From: Dysgonomonas sp. UBA5412
GTDB lineage: Bacteria; Bacteroidota; Bacteroidia; Bacteroidales; Dysgonomonadaceae
Direction: 5' to 3'
DNA length: 64,000 nt
Assembly (NCBI GenBank): GCA_002409595.1
Contig: DHNQ01000016.1
Coordinates: forward strand, 203,364 to 267,363
Shown: positions 18,201 through 27,292 of the stretch, piece by piece
How positions within the stretch are numbered: the first letter of the stretch is position 1
How the letters are laid out: each line of letters opens with the position of its first letter
Notes under the pieces: model-generated
Told to the model about the DNA's origin: nothing
What the model saw: only the letters and a program-made list of their open reading frames with translations
Database searches by the model: none
Position numbers and translations under genes: made by a program

Positions 18201-19847
18201 TTCATTCTTATAAAAATGGTCGATATGTAAAGAGTCAATTCTAAGCCTTACATTGATATCAGGCACTTTAGCCTGCGACATGCTTGCATCCGCATATATT
18301 TTTCCTATTTTCCAGTCAGCTTTTGCAGTCAAACCCATTTTTGAAGCATTATAAAATGCCTCGAAAGGAATATTTGATATTGTTTCTTTCTCATATTGCA
18401 AAGCCTCTAAATTACCAAGTAAACGAGCTGACAGAGACTCTTTGTCGCTTTGGCTTGCTTTCAGATTAACATTAGCAGTCAGATTGCCTAAACCCGAATC
18501 GCCCCCCAATAATTTTCCCAGTCCAAAATTTCGGGTTTTTAGTCCCGCCATCACACTAAAGTTAGTAAAAGTCGTATCCACAGAACCGACAGCAACAAGA
18601 GAAAGAAGCCCCTGCCTACACCAAGCCTCAGCATCTAGTTTAAATTTACTCAATTGTCCGGCAATTTTCCCCTTCAAGAAAATATCGCCCATTGTATTCA
18701 TAATATCCGGAGCAACGAACGTCGAATCGCCAAGCTTTGCCAAGTCTGAAATCGCAGTAGGCGAAGCCTTCAACTTGTCGATAGACAAATTGATATTGGA
18801 ATTTCCATATTTCTCATAGCTGGCTAAACTAGCACTACCGTCTAATACAAAATCTTCTCCATAAGTAAGGTTTACCCTTTCGATACTAACTTCCGGTAAA
18901 GTACCTGAAATACGGGTAGTCAATCCGATCTTATTTTTCAAGAACTTGAGATTAGGAAGAAAAGCCATCAAATCTTCGGGCAAAAGGGATGTATCGTCCG
19001 TTTCCAACTCAAATGTATTGTCAGACAAATTATATTTTGCTTTCGATACTATCATATGAGAATTTGGAAGATTCAGAGAAAGATCGTCCAACCAAAGTTG
19101 TGAATTTTGGGAGAGTAAATGTCCTTTCAGATTTTTTATTTCAACATTAGAACGCTCTTTTGCCGAAAGGTTATTCAACACAATATCGAATTTGTCGGCA
19201 TCTATGGAATTCAAATCAAGATTTGCAGTCAGATCATACAACGCGATATGTGAAGCATTAAAAATATGGGGGGTAATGGAATCAGACCATACATCATAAT
19301 TTAATCGCCCTCGTTTAAGGTCAATATCCTGAATAACTATATTCAACGAGCTTTTAGTTGTATCTACCTTAGTCGTATCATCGCTGGCAAAGGTGTCGAT
19401 GATAAACTGAAAGTTGAAGTCGCTAATACTATCTTTAGAGTTTACATTGATAACAAAGTCGTCGAGAGAAATACCGGTTATTTCTAACGTATTATTTCTT
19501 ATCAACTCCCATGGGGCTAAAGAAACATCTAACGATCGGGCATAGAGTAAGGTGTCTTTTGCCTGATCTTCTATATAGATGCCTTTAAGAGAAACATTAT
19601 TAAACAATCGCAGTCTGACTTCATCTATCGAAACTTCCGTTTTCATCGTCGTTTTCAACTTATCGACAGCAAAGTCAACAGCCTTCTGCTGAACAAAAGG
19701 AATGGAAAGCAGAACATACAGAAGCACATTTAGCCCAATTATAGTAAGGACTAAATAGAGTAAAAATTTGAAAAGTCTTTTTATCAGACTTTTTCGAGGT
19801 GGTACATTTTGCTCCGTTGGTTCTTTTATCGGTTCTTTCTCTTCCAT
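15252..19847 (-). CDS. tamB: TamB-family translocation/assembly protein (DUF490)
   Basis: This 1531-aa protein has one N-terminal membrane helix (about residues 29-50), a long run of AsmA/TamB-type beta-taco repeats, and a C-terminal DUF490 domain ending near GVGIVYSKEAATLKRLF and a charged tail. TamB-like proteins bridge the inner and outer membranes, and are thought to help assemble outer-membrane proteins or move phospholipids. No TamA-like partner is adjacent. It is translated 10 bp after the arsC/spx-like gene, the two forming a minus-strand operon. The family call is firm; the exact cargo is inference. Confidence 0.9.
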   Translation of the reverse strand: MEEKEPIKEPTEQNVPPRKSLIKRLFKFLLYLVLTIIGLNVLLYVLLSIPFVQQKAVDFAVDKLKTTMKTEVSIDEVRLRLFNNVSLKGIYIEDQAKDTLLYARSLDVSLAPWELIRNNTLEITGISLDDFVINVNSKDSISDFNFQFIIDTFASDDTTKVDTTKSSLNIVIQDIDLKRGRLNYDVWSDSITPHIFNASHIALYDLTANLDLNSIDADKFDIVLNNLSAKERSNVEIKNLKGHLLSQNSQLWLDDLSLNLPNSHMIVSKAKYNLSDNTFELETDDTSLLPEDLMAFLPNLKFLKNKIGLTTRISGTLPEVSIERVNLTYGEDFVLDGSASLASYEKYGNSNINLSIDKLKASPTAISDLAKLGDSTFVAPDIMNTMGDIFLKGKIAGQLSKFKLDAEAWCRQGLLSLVAVGSVDTTFTNFSVMAGLKTRNFGLGKLLGGDSGLGNLTANVNLKASQSDKESLSARLLGNLEALQYEKETISNIPFEAFYNASKMGLTAKADWKIGKIYADASMSQAKVPDINVRLRIDSLHIDHFYKNEDWVNPRLTMALNGSIKGLDIDNIVGTVKIDSLDLHDDNFNFAPGSFTLQSGRNDNDKSKFIEFTSSLLSAKIMGQYSFMTFADEFSNLMNSYLPDIFQMKKYRKKDQNDFTFDITANNTEELGNIFALPLDIISNARIEGQISTIDKKLLIKGNIPHMRFGEYNVRNTTLDVANQDSAFNIILASGVLMEQGRYNLSMNVNGANNNIYSSVKVNSDSASININGHLEALAHFSRNEKNELVSSLKVTPSDVNVGKLALNFLPADILNEGQRTEIHNLGLAVNKKPYFNLDGVISPEKTDSLRLYFDHAEIGELLSAFDVNNIRGQVHGNVLLTNLLDRPELYTREFKIADIVVFSDTLGTMSLESQWSNDYGGVLMEADLIYKDQTFAELDGTVYTNQDSLDLQLRMEKMPLGWIQPFAATMLNKVAGSISSNLMIEGSSKAPLVRGFLGFNDMQVGIDYTNVVYTISDTIRISPDKIGFDNLTLKDEMGNTANVNATVTHKNFENMKYRLNMRMNKLMALNTEHRTDSLFYGRVFASGTVSIDGDDNGINMNMQVRNEKNSTLNILLPQRSEAVDYKSVVYINVPEEKLQKSLKEAAKRASEQPLPLKLNVKLDVTPDLAIGIVIDPQTGDEMQAKGSGSINFSYDLQNDNMSAFGDYSLTDGSVKLNLQNIKKLNFSIKDGSKLYFIGDPLRTKFDITAFRRVKADLKTLDASFSAENIPTKVQVDCMLGISGNMDKMNVTYDINLVDVPDDVRAKVNSLISTEEVKVRQFAYLVAMGSFYPSSGGGGANFGDGLWTGIASGALSSGLTSLMGNVLGDKWQIGANVESNDGTLSDMDMSVNVSRKFFDDKLLVKTNLGYHSDQTSSANANATFIGDFDLEYQLNSMWTLKAYSHTNDQYYRQALYTQGVGIVYSKEAATLKRLFQSFKPRRFRRNQTPNATKTADGDAEQEKPEKQPSDSTQVNTNKQPMISPPEEKKEK

Positions 19848-19857
19848 ACAGAAATTA

Positions 19858-20217
19858 TTATTTCAATTTCTCGTTCCATTCGGCTTCATTGAAGCCTACA
19901 AGTACATCGTTGTCCGCAACCACAATCGGTCGCTTTACAACCATACCATCCGAAGCTAATGTATCAATCAATTCTGCCTCAGATGCCGATTTAACCTTAT
20001 CTTTCAGATTCTGTTCCTTATAGATACGCCCCGATGTATTAAAGAATTTCGAAATAGGCAGTCCGCTTTTTTTTATCCACTCCGACAATTCTTGTTTGGT
20101 AGGATTATCTTTCGTGATGTCGCGCTCTGCAATATCAATATTATTTTCTTTCAGCCATTTGGCTGCTTTTCGGCAAGTACTGCATTTGGGATATTGTAAG
20201 AATAGTTTTGTACTCAT
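19858..20217 (-). CDS. ArsC/Spx-family thioredoxin-fold protein
   Basis: This 119-aa protein has the ArsC-family fold with the redox pair Cys12-Cys15 (YPKCSTCRKAAKWL), the segment RDITKDNPTKQEL, and VVKRPIVV, which carries the conserved Arg and cis-Pro. Relatives include arsenate reductase and the transcription regulator Spx. Without an arsenic-resistance context, arsenate reduction is not supported. It lies 10 bp upstream of tamB and is probably the first gene of that operon. Confidence 0.88.
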   Translation of the reverse strand: MSTKLFLQYPKCSTCRKAAKWLKENNIDIAERDITKDNPTKQELSEWIKKSGLPISKFFNTSGRIYKEQNLKDKVKSASEAELIDTLASDGMVVKRPIVVADNDVLVGFNEAEWNEKLK

Positions 20218-20249
20218 AAATATGAAATTTCTTTGAATATTTATTATTG

Positions 20250-20257
20250 CAAAATTA
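20250..20257 (-). promoter_or_regulatory. -7 promoter box for the arsC-like/tamB operon
   Basis: The minus strand reads TAATTTTG, a match to TAnnTTTG, 32 bp upstream of the arsC-like ATG. Confidence 0.55.
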
Positions 20258-20331
20258 AAGAATTACTACAGATTAACGCTGTTTTAGCATTTAAAGTTCT
20301 CAAAATTTAGGCATAGCGCACAATATTTGTT

Positions 20332-20339
20332 TATTTTTG
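20332..20339 (+). promoter_or_regulatory. -7 promoter box for yicC
   Basis: TATTTTTG matches TAnnTTTG and lies 23 bp before the chosen yicC ATG. It overlaps the upstream part of the longer open frame, so that longer start cannot be used. Confidence 0.6.
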
Positions 20340-20362
20340 TGTTTAAAACTAAAAAGTACAGC

Positions 20363-21235
20363 ATGATACAATCAATGACCGGCTTTGGAAAAGCAACGAC
20401 CGAACTTAACAAAAGAAAGGTTACAGTCGAAATAAAATCTTTAAACAGTAAGCAACTCGACCTTTCGGTGCGTATGCCTAATCTCTATAAAGAGCATGAA
20501 ATGGAAATTCGCAATATGCTGTCCAGAGAATTAGAACGGGGAAAAGTGGATTTTCTTATCTATGTAGAAAACATCGGTGGCGAAACAGCAAATCAAATAA
20601 ATCAGAATCTGCTGGAAGGATACTACAATCAGATAATGGAATCGTCTAAAAAGTTGGGCATTGCTCCCCCGTCCGATTGGTTTCAAACTTTACTCCGTAT
20701 GCCCGATGTATTAAAATATGAAGCATTGGAAGCCGACGAAAATGAGTGGAGTGCTGTAAAAAGTGCAATAGAAGAGGCTAAAAAGCAACTTTTATCATTC
20801 CGTAAACAAGAGGGAAGTATGCTTCAAAACTTGTTTGAAGAAAAAATTGCCAGCATATCTTCATTATTAAATGAAATAGAGCCATACGAGGCAGAACGCG
20901 TAGACAAGGTGAAAACCCGAATAACAGAGGCTTTGCAAAAGATAGAAGATTTCGATTATGATAAAAACCGTTTCGAGCAAGAAATGATATATTATATCGA
21001 GAAATTGGACATCAACGAAGAAAAGACCCGTTTAGCCAACCACCTGAGCTACTTCCTAGAAACGATGAAAGCCGGAAGCGGACAGGGTAAAAAACTTGGA
21101 TTCATCTCTCAGGAAATGGGACGCGAAATAAACACAATGGGCTCTAAGTCTAACCATGCCGAAATGCAACAAATAGTAGTGCGCATGAAGGATGAGCTAG
21201 AGCAAATAAAAGAGCAGGTACTGAACGTATTATAA
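20363..21235 (+). CDS. YicC-family endoribonuclease
   Basis: The start at MIQSMTGFGKA is the family's universal N-terminus and follows the -7 box. The 290-aa protein shows the YicC_N domain (TVEIKSLNSKQLDLSVRMP) and the DUF1732 C-terminal domain (KKLGFISQEMGREINTMGSK, then SNHAEMQ). YicC proteins are ring-shaped endoribonucleases implicated in mRNA and small-RNA turnover. It is followed 8 bp later by gmk, an arrangement common in many bacteria, and heads the operon with gmk, nadD and a peptidase gene. Confidence 0.92.
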   Translation: MIQSMTGFGKATTELNKRKVTVEIKSLNSKQLDLSVRMPNLYKEHEMEIRNMLSRELERGKVDFLIYVENIGGETANQINQNLLEGYYNQIMESSKKLGIAPPSDWFQTLLRMPDVLKYEALEADENEWSAVKSAIEEAKKQLLSFRKQEGSMLQNLFEEKIASISSLLNEIEPYEAERVDKVKTRITEALQKIEDFDYDKNRFEQEMIYYIEKLDINEEKTRLANHLSYFLETMKAGSGQGKKLGFISQEMGREINTMGSKSNHAEMQQIVVRMKDELEQIKEQVLNVL

Positions 21236-21243
21236 TAATAAAG

Positions 21244-21807
21244 ATGGGTAAATTAATTATTTTCTCTGCTCCATCCGGAGCGGGCAAATCGACTATAATC
21301 AATTATTTGCTATCGCAAAATCTGAATCTTAATTTCTCCATATCTGCCACTAGCCGTGAGCCAAGGGGCGAAGAAAAGCATGGCATAGAATACTATTTCC
21401 ATTCACCCGAAGAATTCAGGCAGAAAATAAGTAACGACGAATTCTTAGAATATGAAGAGGTATATAAAGATAAATTTTACGGGACGCTAAAGTCGGAAGT
21501 AGACCGCATATTTAAAGCCGGAGGAAACGTTATATTTGATGTCGATGTCGTGGGCGGATGTAATATAAAGAAATATTATGGAGACAAGGCTCTATCCATT
21601 TTTGTAGAACCGCCATCCATAGACGAATTGCGCAACCGTTTGGTAAAAAGAGGTACAGATTCGCCTGAGGTTATAGAATCGCGAATAGCCAAGGCTGAAT
21701 TCGAAATGACATTCGCGCCTCAGTTCGATATCGTTATACGCAACGAAAACTTGGAAGACGCAAAAGCAAAGGTGCTAAAATTAGTAAAAGATTTTCTTGA
21801 AAAATGA
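21244..21807 (+). CDS. gmk: Guanylate kinase
   Basis: Gmk phosphorylates GMP to GDP with ATP in purine nucleotide recycling. The 187-aa protein has the P-loop FSAPSGAGKST (about residues 7-17), the GMP-binding region TSREPRGEEKHGIEYYFHS, and NVIFDVDVVGG. Its length and motif order are those of the family. It overlaps the nadD start by 4 bp (ATGA), which points to coupled translation. Confidence 0.97.
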   Translation: MGKLIIFSAPSGAGKSTIINYLLSQNLNLNFSISATSREPRGEEKHGIEYYFHSPEEFRQKISNDEFLEYEEVYKDKFYGTLKSEVDRIFKAGGNVIFDVDVVGGCNIKKYYGDKALSIFVEPPSIDELRNRLVKRGTDSPEVIESRIAKAEFEMTFAPQFDIVIRNENLEDAKAKVLKLVKDFLEK

Positions 21808-22382
21808 ATATAGGAATTTTCTCCGGATCATTCAACCCTATCCACATAGGACATCTGATATTGGCAAATTACATAGTAGAATTTACCGAAATAGAGGAAA
21901 TTTGGTTTCTAGTGAGTCCACACAATCCGTTAAAGTCGGAGGGTGAACTTATCGACGAAAATATTCGGCTGCAAATGACAGAGATGGCTCTAAAAGAGTA
22001 TAAAAAAGTAAAAACATGCGATTTCGAGTTTTCAATGCCCCGTCCATCTTACACAATTGACACACTGAACGCTTTACAAGCAAAATATCCACAGCATAAA
22101 TTCACGCTTATTATAGGTGGTGATAACTGGAATGTATTTGAAAGTTGGCGTGAATATGACAAAATACTCGAAAACTACAATCTTAAAGTTTATCCACGCT
22201 TAGGATACCGCATAAGTATTCCATCTAAACTAAAAGACAAGGTAGAGGCTTTAGATTCGCCAATTATCGAGATTTCATCGACATTTATCAGAGAGGCTAT
22301 TGCCGAAGGCAAAAATGTAAAAGCATTTCTCCCTGACGAAGTATATGAATATATTTTAAGAAATAATTTATATAAAAATTAG
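21804..22382 (+). CDS. nadD: Nicotinate-nucleotide adenylyltransferase
   Basis: NadD adenylates nicotinate mononucleotide on the way to NAD. The 192-aa protein opens with the nucleotidyltransferase signature GIFSGSFNPIHIGHLILAN (T/HxGH motif) and closes with the family's ISSTFIREAIAEGKNVKAFL. The ATG overlaps the gmk stop. It is part of the yicC-gmk-nadD operon. Confidence 0.96.
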   Translation: MNIGIFSGSFNPIHIGHLILANYIVEFTEIEEIWFLVSPHNPLKSEGELIDENIRLQMTEMALKEYKKVKTCDFEFSMPRPSYTIDTLNALQAKYPQHKFTLIIGGDNWNVFESWREYDKILENYNLKVYPRLGYRISIPSKLKDKVEALDSPIIEISSTFIREAIAEGKNVKAFLPDEVYEYILRNNLYKN

Positions 22383-22390
22383 CTTACGAT

Positions 22391-23566
22391 ATGAATTACA
22401 AAGAAGCATTAATAAAAGATCTTGAAATTCGCCGTTCACGCTTGCAAAAGGCGATGCAGAAAAGCAACATTGAAGCGTGTGTATTGACAACCGGAGTAAA
22501 TGTCTTTTATATGACGGGAATGATTTACAATGGATATTATTTTCTTCCTTGTGAAGGCGACCCGATTCACTTTGTAAAACGACCGGAAGGCGTTGCTTTT
22601 GACAATACGATTTATATTCGTAAGCCCGAACAGATAGCAGACGAGTTGCAAAAAAGGAATATCGCATTACCGAAAACCATCCTTTTGGAGACAGACGTAA
22701 TACCTTTTGGAGAATGCAACCGTATCTTATCAACGTTTAAAGTAGCTGAAACAGCGAATGCATCGACCCTGATGCGTAAGATAAGAAGTGTAAAAACAGA
22801 CTTCGAACTGGAACAGATAAAAGCCTGTGCCAGAAAACACGAGGCTGTGTACAAACTTATACCATCTGTATATAAGCAAGGCATGACAGATGTAGAATTG
22901 CAGATAGAGATAGAAAAACTGATGCGCCTACATGGTTCGATAGGAATTTTCAGAAGCTACGGTGAGAATATGGATATCTTCATGGGAAGTCTGCTTGCCG
23001 GAGAAAATGCCGAATCGCCGTCACCTTACGATTTTGCATTGGGTGGAGCAGGTACAACTCCTGCATTACCTTTGGGTGCAGCAGGACAGAGAATAGAAAA
23101 AGGACAAACCATAATGGTCGATATGGCAGGCAATTATTCTCCTTGGATGACAGACATGACCCGAACATTTTCGGTAGGGAAAACGCTGGATATAGCTTAT
23201 CGTGCCCATCAGGTATCCATCGACATTCACAATCAGATAATGGATATGGCAAAACCCGGTGTAGGATGTGCCGAACTCTACAATATTGCGATGGAAGCGG
23301 TAGTAAAAAACAATTTGGAACTATACTTTATGGGTACAAAACAGCAAGCCAAATTTGTTGGACATGGGTTGGGGCTAGAAATAAATGAGCCGCCGGTATT
23401 GACTCCACGTTCTAAAGAATTATTGGAAAAGAATATTGTATTTGCCTTAGAACCTAAGTTTGTTATACCCGAAGTGGGGGCAGTAGGTATCGAAAACACA
23501 TATGTGGTAACAGAAGGTGGTATAGAAAAACTGACAATTCTGGAAGAAGAAATTATTGAATTATAA
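22391..23566 (+). CDS. M24-family Xaa-Pro aminopeptidase/dipeptidase
   Basis: This 391-aa cytoplasmic peptidase has a creatinase-like N-terminal domain and a pita-bread C-terminal domain. The five metal ligands of the M24 family can be placed: two Asp in MVDMAGNYSPWMTDMTRTFS, a His in VGHGLGLEINEPP, and two Glu in FALEPKF and GIENTYVV. This set predicts a two-metal aminopeptidase that cuts before proline or cleaves Xaa-Pro dipeptides. It follows nadD by 8 bp. The exact substrate is not visible. Confidence 0.9.
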   Translation: MNYKEALIKDLEIRRSRLQKAMQKSNIEACVLTTGVNVFYMTGMIYNGYYFLPCEGDPIHFVKRPEGVAFDNTIYIRKPEQIADELQKRNIALPKTILLETDVIPFGECNRILSTFKVAETANASTLMRKIRSVKTDFELEQIKACARKHEAVYKLIPSVYKQGMTDVELQIEIEKLMRLHGSIGIFRSYGENMDIFMGSLLAGENAESPSPYDFALGGAGTTPALPLGAAGQRIEKGQTIMVDMAGNYSPWMTDMTRTFSVGKTLDIAYRAHQVSIDIHNQIMDMAKPGVGCAELYNIAMEAVVKNNLELYFMGTKQQAKFVGHGLGLEINEPPVLTPRSKELLEKNIVFALEPKFVIPEVGAVGIENTYVVTEGGIEKLTILEEEIIEL

Positions 23567-23584
23567 AGCATATTTGAATTATCT

Positions 23585-23631
23585 ATATATAGCAGAGAAT
23601 AGAGCTTTTAGAAACAAAATCTGCTATATAT
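23585..23631. other. Stem-loop after the M24 peptidase gene
   Basis: ATATATAGCAGA at 23585-23596 is complementary to TCTGCTATATAT at 23620-23631, with a 23-base loop. There is no clear T-tract after it, so it may be a weak terminator or an mRNA 3'-end structure. Confidence 0.4.
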
Positions 23632-23723
23632 GTATTTCGCCCGACAATTTCTTATAACAGAAAAGCGAATTTGAAAAAACAGCCGAAAAGTGTACAAGTT
23701 TGTAACCTTTTAGTTAAAATGGA

Positions 23724-24563
23724 ATGAAAACTATAAATATAAAAGGAGAACTCCTCGACCTATCCTTTCCTCTAGTGATGGGGATATTGAACGTGACCCC
23801 CGACTCTTTCTTTGCCGGAAGCCGAAAGGAATCGGAACAACAAATAGTGGATCGGGTTACAGAAATTATTTCGGAAGGGGGGAGAATTATAGACATCGGA
23901 GCGCAATCTACTCGCCCGACATCGACACTACTTTCAGCCGAAGAAGAAAAGGAACGACTAGAATTTGCTTTATCTATCATAAACCGAGAGTTCCCAGACG
24001 TCATTCTATCGGTGGATACGTTCTATTCAGATGTAGCAAGTCTGGCTGTCGAAAAATACGGTGTAGCCATTATTAACGATATTTCGGGAGGAGAGATAGA
24101 CAAATCAATGTTCGATACCATAGCCCGACTTAATGTGCCTTATATACTAATGCATATGCGTGGCACTCCTCAGACAATGAGTAAGCAAACAGATTACAAC
24201 AACCTTATTCAGGATATATTCTATTATTTTTCGCAAAAGGTCGCGCAACTACACCAATTGGGCGTAAATGACATTATTATTGATCCGGGATTCGGATTTA
24301 GTAAGACAATGGAGCAGAACTACGAGTTGATGGCAGCATTAAGAGGATTTTCCATTTTCGAACGGCCTTTGCTAGTAGGAATATCAAGAAAACGTATGAT
24401 AGCCAATCTGCTTGATACAGATGCAGAAGGAAGCCTGAACGGCACAACGGTATTAAACACCTTCGCTCTACAAAACGGAGCCAATATACTTCGGGTACAC
24501 GATGTAAAAGAAGCGGTGGAAACGATAAAACTGGTAAAGAAATTAGAAGAATACAGGTTCTGA
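23724..24563 (+). CDS. folP: Dihydropteroate synthase
   Basis: FolP condenses p-aminobenzoate with dihydropterin pyrophosphate in folate synthesis and is the sulfonamide target. The 279-aa protein carries the family signatures VMGILNVTPDSFF, RIIDIGAQSTRP, LMHMRGTPQTM, DIIIDPGFGFSKT and VGISRKRMIANLL. The ATG five bases upstream runs straight into a stop, so the start is at 23724. The gene ends one base from the convergent rsmE stop, with no room for a separate terminator. Confidence 0.97.
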   Translation: MKTINIKGELLDLSFPLVMGILNVTPDSFFAGSRKESEQQIVDRVTEIISEGGRIIDIGAQSTRPTSTLLSAEEEKERLEFALSIINREFPDVILSVDTFYSDVASLAVEKYGVAIINDISGGEIDKSMFDTIARLNVPYILMHMRGTPQTMSKQTDYNNLIQDIFYYFSQKVAQLHQLGVNDIIIDPGFGFSKTMEQNYELMAALRGFSIFERPLLVGISRKRMIANLLDTDAEGSLNGTTVLNTFALQNGANILRVHDVKEAVETIKLVKKLEEYRF

Positions 24564-24564
24564 T

Positions 24565-25266
24565 CTAATTCAGCACATGAATGGTATGGCATGCTACCAA
24601 GGCAGCGGTTTCTGTTCGCAATCGACTTTCTCCTAACGAGATCGGCTGAAATCCATGCTTGCTAGCTTCCTCAACTTCTTCTTCCGAAAAGTCCCCCTCA
24701 GGACCTATAAGAATCAGCACGTCAGATCCTTTTTCGTAGGTATCTTTGAGCAACACCTTTTGCTGTGGATAACAATGAGCAATAAACTTTTGCCCATCAA
24801 ACGGTTGTTTCACAAATTCAGAGAAAGGAGTCATCGGATCTAAATGTGGCAACACTGCCTTTTGCGATTGCTTCATGGCCGAAACCAAAATCTTTTCGAT
24901 GCGACTGGCCTTTATCTCTTTTCGCTCTGAATGTTGGCAAAGGAGTGGGGTGAGACGGTCTATTCCTATTTCAGTCGCTTTTTCGGCAAACCATTCTATA
25001 CGGTCTATGTTCTTTGTCGGAGCAAAGGCAATATAAAGATTGAAACTCCATTCCTTTGGTTTATCTATCTTATTTTCAATCTGGACAATACAATGCTTAG
25101 GATTCGCCTGCACAATGGTCGCATCATAAAAAGCCCCCTTTCCATCGGCAAGAAGGATCTCATCTCCTTCTTTCTTACGGAGTACTTTAATACAATGTTG
25201 AGCCTCATCAACAGGCAGTTCAACATCGGTTGAAATATCAGGGGTGAAAAATATAGTCTTGTCCAT
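24565..25266 (-). CDS. rsmE: 16S rRNA m3U1498 methyltransferase
   Basis: RsmE methylates N3 of U1498 in 16S rRNA, using AdoMet. The start is set at MDKTIFFTPDI, which begins 26 bp after the xpt stop; the longer frame would overlap xpt and has no family similarity. The 233-aa product has the SPOUT-type trefoil knot signature LILIGPEGDFSEEEVEEA and SLGESRLRTETAALVA near the C-terminus, and FAPTKNIDRIEWFAEKATEI in the middle. It is the last gene of the purine uptake operon. Confidence 0.95.
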   Translation of the reverse strand: MDKTIFFTPDISTDVELPVDEAQHCIKVLRKKEGDEILLADGKGAFYDATIVQANPKHCIVQIENKIDKPKEWSFNLYIAFAPTKNIDRIEWFAEKATEIGIDRLTPLLCQHSERKEIKASRIEKILVSAMKQSQKAVLPHLDPMTPFSEFVKQPFDGQKFIAHCYPQQKVLLKDTYEKGSDVLILIGPEGDFSEEEVEEASKHGFQPISLGESRLRTETAALVACHTIHVLN

Positions 25267-25291
25267 AGTTACAAACCTTTCCGGCACACGC

Positions 25292-25861
25292 CTACTCTTC
25301 AAATATAATCTTGTTCTCGCCCAGCTCTTTGATACGGGCAAGCGATTCGACACGTATATCTAATTCTCTGAGACGACGTCCACCATCCTGAAAGCTTTTC
25401 TCTATTATGAAGCCCATACCAAAAAGCTCAGCTCCGGCTTCATTAATCAGATTATTGATTGCTATTGCAGCATTGCCATTTGCAAGGAAATCATCGATAA
25501 AAACGACTTTATCTTCAGGCGTAAGAAAGTCTTTACTTACGCAAATAGTATAATCACGGTCTTTAGTAAAAGAATGAGCTACGGTAGATACCATATTGAC
25601 CATCGTCTTAGGCACAGCCTTTTTTACAAAGACAACAGGGAGTTCGAGCAAATACCCTAGCATAATAGCAGGAGCAATACCACTCGCCTCTATTGTTATA
25701 ATCTTATTTATAGGCAGGTTTCCAAATCTGCGAACAAACTCTACTCCTATCGACTTCATTAGTATGGGATCCATCTGATGATTGATAAAACTATCCACTT
25801 TGAGAATGCCTCCGTCAAAGCTTCTCCCATCTTTGAGAATACGGTCTTTTAATAATTTCAT
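25292..25861 (-). CDS. xpt: Xanthine phosphoribosyltransferase
   Basis: Xpt converts xanthine and PRPP to XMP in purine salvage. The 189-aa protein has the PRPP-binding loop VVFIDDFLANGNAA and the family's N-terminal LLKDRILKDGRSFDGGILKV. It lies 17 bp downstream of the xanthine/uracil permease gene, an operon pairing of transport and salvage known from many bacteria. No purine riboswitch is evident upstream of the operon. Confidence 0.94.
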   Translation of the reverse strand: MKLLKDRILKDGRSFDGGILKVDSFINHQMDPILMKSIGVEFVRRFGNLPINKIITIEASGIAPAIMLGYLLELPVVFVKKAVPKTMVNMVSTVAHSFTKDRDYTICVSKDFLTPEDKVVFIDDFLANGNAAIAINNLINEAGAELFGMGFIIEKSFQDGGRRLRELDIRVESLARIKELGENKIIFEE

Positions 25862-25878
25862 AACAATATATTTGTCTT

Positions 25879-27261
25879 TTAGTCTTTAATACGAATAACA
25901 ACATTAGCAATAATGGCAACAACTCCTCCAGTGGTAATACCCGAAGCAAAGATACCTTTCACCCAAGTGGGCATCTGCAAAAGAATATCAGGAACGAGTT
26001 CGACTCCGAGTCCACAAGCAAAGCTCACGGCGAGTACCAAAACGGCTTTTCTATCTATATCTTGAGAAGCGATAATCCGAACGCCAGATGCGGCAACTGT
26101 ACCGAACATCAGCAGGGTAGCTCCTCCCAATACCGGTTCGGGCATGATAGAGAATATACCTCCAACGAATGGGAATGCGCTTAATATAACAAGGAATGCT
26201 GCGATATAATATCCTACGCGGCGGCTGGCAACTCCCGTTAATTGGATAAGACCATTGTTTTGAGCAAAAATTGAATTAGGAAAGGAATTGAAAACTCCGG
26301 CAATAGTCGAGTTTATACCATCGGCAAGAATCCCTCCCTGAACGCGTTTCATAAACTTAGGTCCTTCGATAGGCTCTCCTCCGATCATCGAATTGGCTGT
26401 TATATCTCCGTAGGCTTCAATAGATGTAATGAAGTAAATAATAGCCACTGCTATAAAAGCTGAGAGATCGAACCCTAATCCATATTTGAAAGGCATCGGA
26501 ACGGTGAATGCTCCTATTTCGCCCATATTTGAAAAATCGACCCAACCCATAAAGTAAGAGACAACATATCCGAGTGCTATACCTATAATAATAGAGCTCA
26601 TTCGTATATATTTATTTCTGATACCATTCAAGACAATAATGGAAACAAGGACAAGGGCTGCCAAACCTAGATTTTGAGGGCTACCGAATCCTTTTGCTCC
26701 TTCAACTCCTATAGCCGAGAAACCTCCTCCACAAGATATAATAGCTACCTTGATCAAGGAAAGACCAATCATGGTAACAACAATACCCGATACTAAAGGT
26801 GTAATAATCTTCTTCGTATACTTGAGCACTCTGCTCACAATCATTTCTACAGGGGAAGCCGCAATACAAACACCAAAGATGGAAGCCAGAATAGCGGCTT
26901 CTCCCATATCTCCTTTTGCTGCAAAGCTAGCTGTCAGCGCACCTATAAAAGAAAAACTAGTTCCTTGTATACATAACAATCCGCATCCGACCGGACCGAA
27001 ACGACGACATTGTATAAACGTAGAAATACCTGACGCCAGTAAAGCCATGGAAACGAGAAATCCGGTCGTTTCCGCACTGAAATTAAGCGCTCTGGATATA
27101 ATCAGCGGAGGTGTGACAATAGCAACAAAGATAGCCAGCAGATGTTGGAAGCCGGCAAACATGGCTTCACTAAAAGGCGGCTTATCTTCTATCTGATAAA
27201 TAAGATCAGTCTTCCGTATTGGTTGGATAAGTTCATCCGCTTCTTTTTCTGTGACTTGCAT
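25879..27261 (-). CDS. pbuX: Nucleobase:cation symporter (xanthine permease)
   Basis: This 460-aa protein of the NCS2 (xanthine/uracil permease) family has 13-14 hydrophobic segments. Family features are the QHLLAIFVAIVTPPLI segment in TM1, the substrate-site stretch FITSIEAYGDITA with its conserved Glu, and SFPNSIFAQNNGLIQLTGVA with its NS/NG motif. The neighbouring xpt supports xanthine as substrate. It starts 31 bp after the DUF2625 gene and is co-directional with it. Confidence 0.93.
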   Translation of the reverse strand: MQVTEKEADELIQPIRKTDLIYQIEDKPPFSEAMFAGFQHLLAIFVAIVTPPLIISRALNFSAETTGFLVSMALLASGISTFIQCRRFGPVGCGLLCIQGTSFSFIGALTASFAAKGDMGEAAILASIFGVCIAASPVEMIVSRVLKYTKKIITPLVSGIVVTMIGLSLIKVAIISCGGGFSAIGVEGAKGFGSPQNLGLAALVLVSIIVLNGIRNKYIRMSSIIIGIALGYVVSYFMGWVDFSNMGEIGAFTVPMPFKYGLGFDLSAFIAVAIIYFITSIEAYGDITANSMIGGEPIEGPKFMKRVQGGILADGINSTIAGVFNSFPNSIFAQNNGLIQLTGVASRRVGYYIAAFLVILSAFPFVGGIFSIMPEPVLGGATLLMFGTVAASGVRIIASQDIDRKAVLVLAVSFACGLGVELVPDILLQMPTWVKGIFASGITTGGVVAIIANVVIRIKD

Positions 27262-27292
27262 AAGTTCTTATATTTATTTAAATCTATTTCTT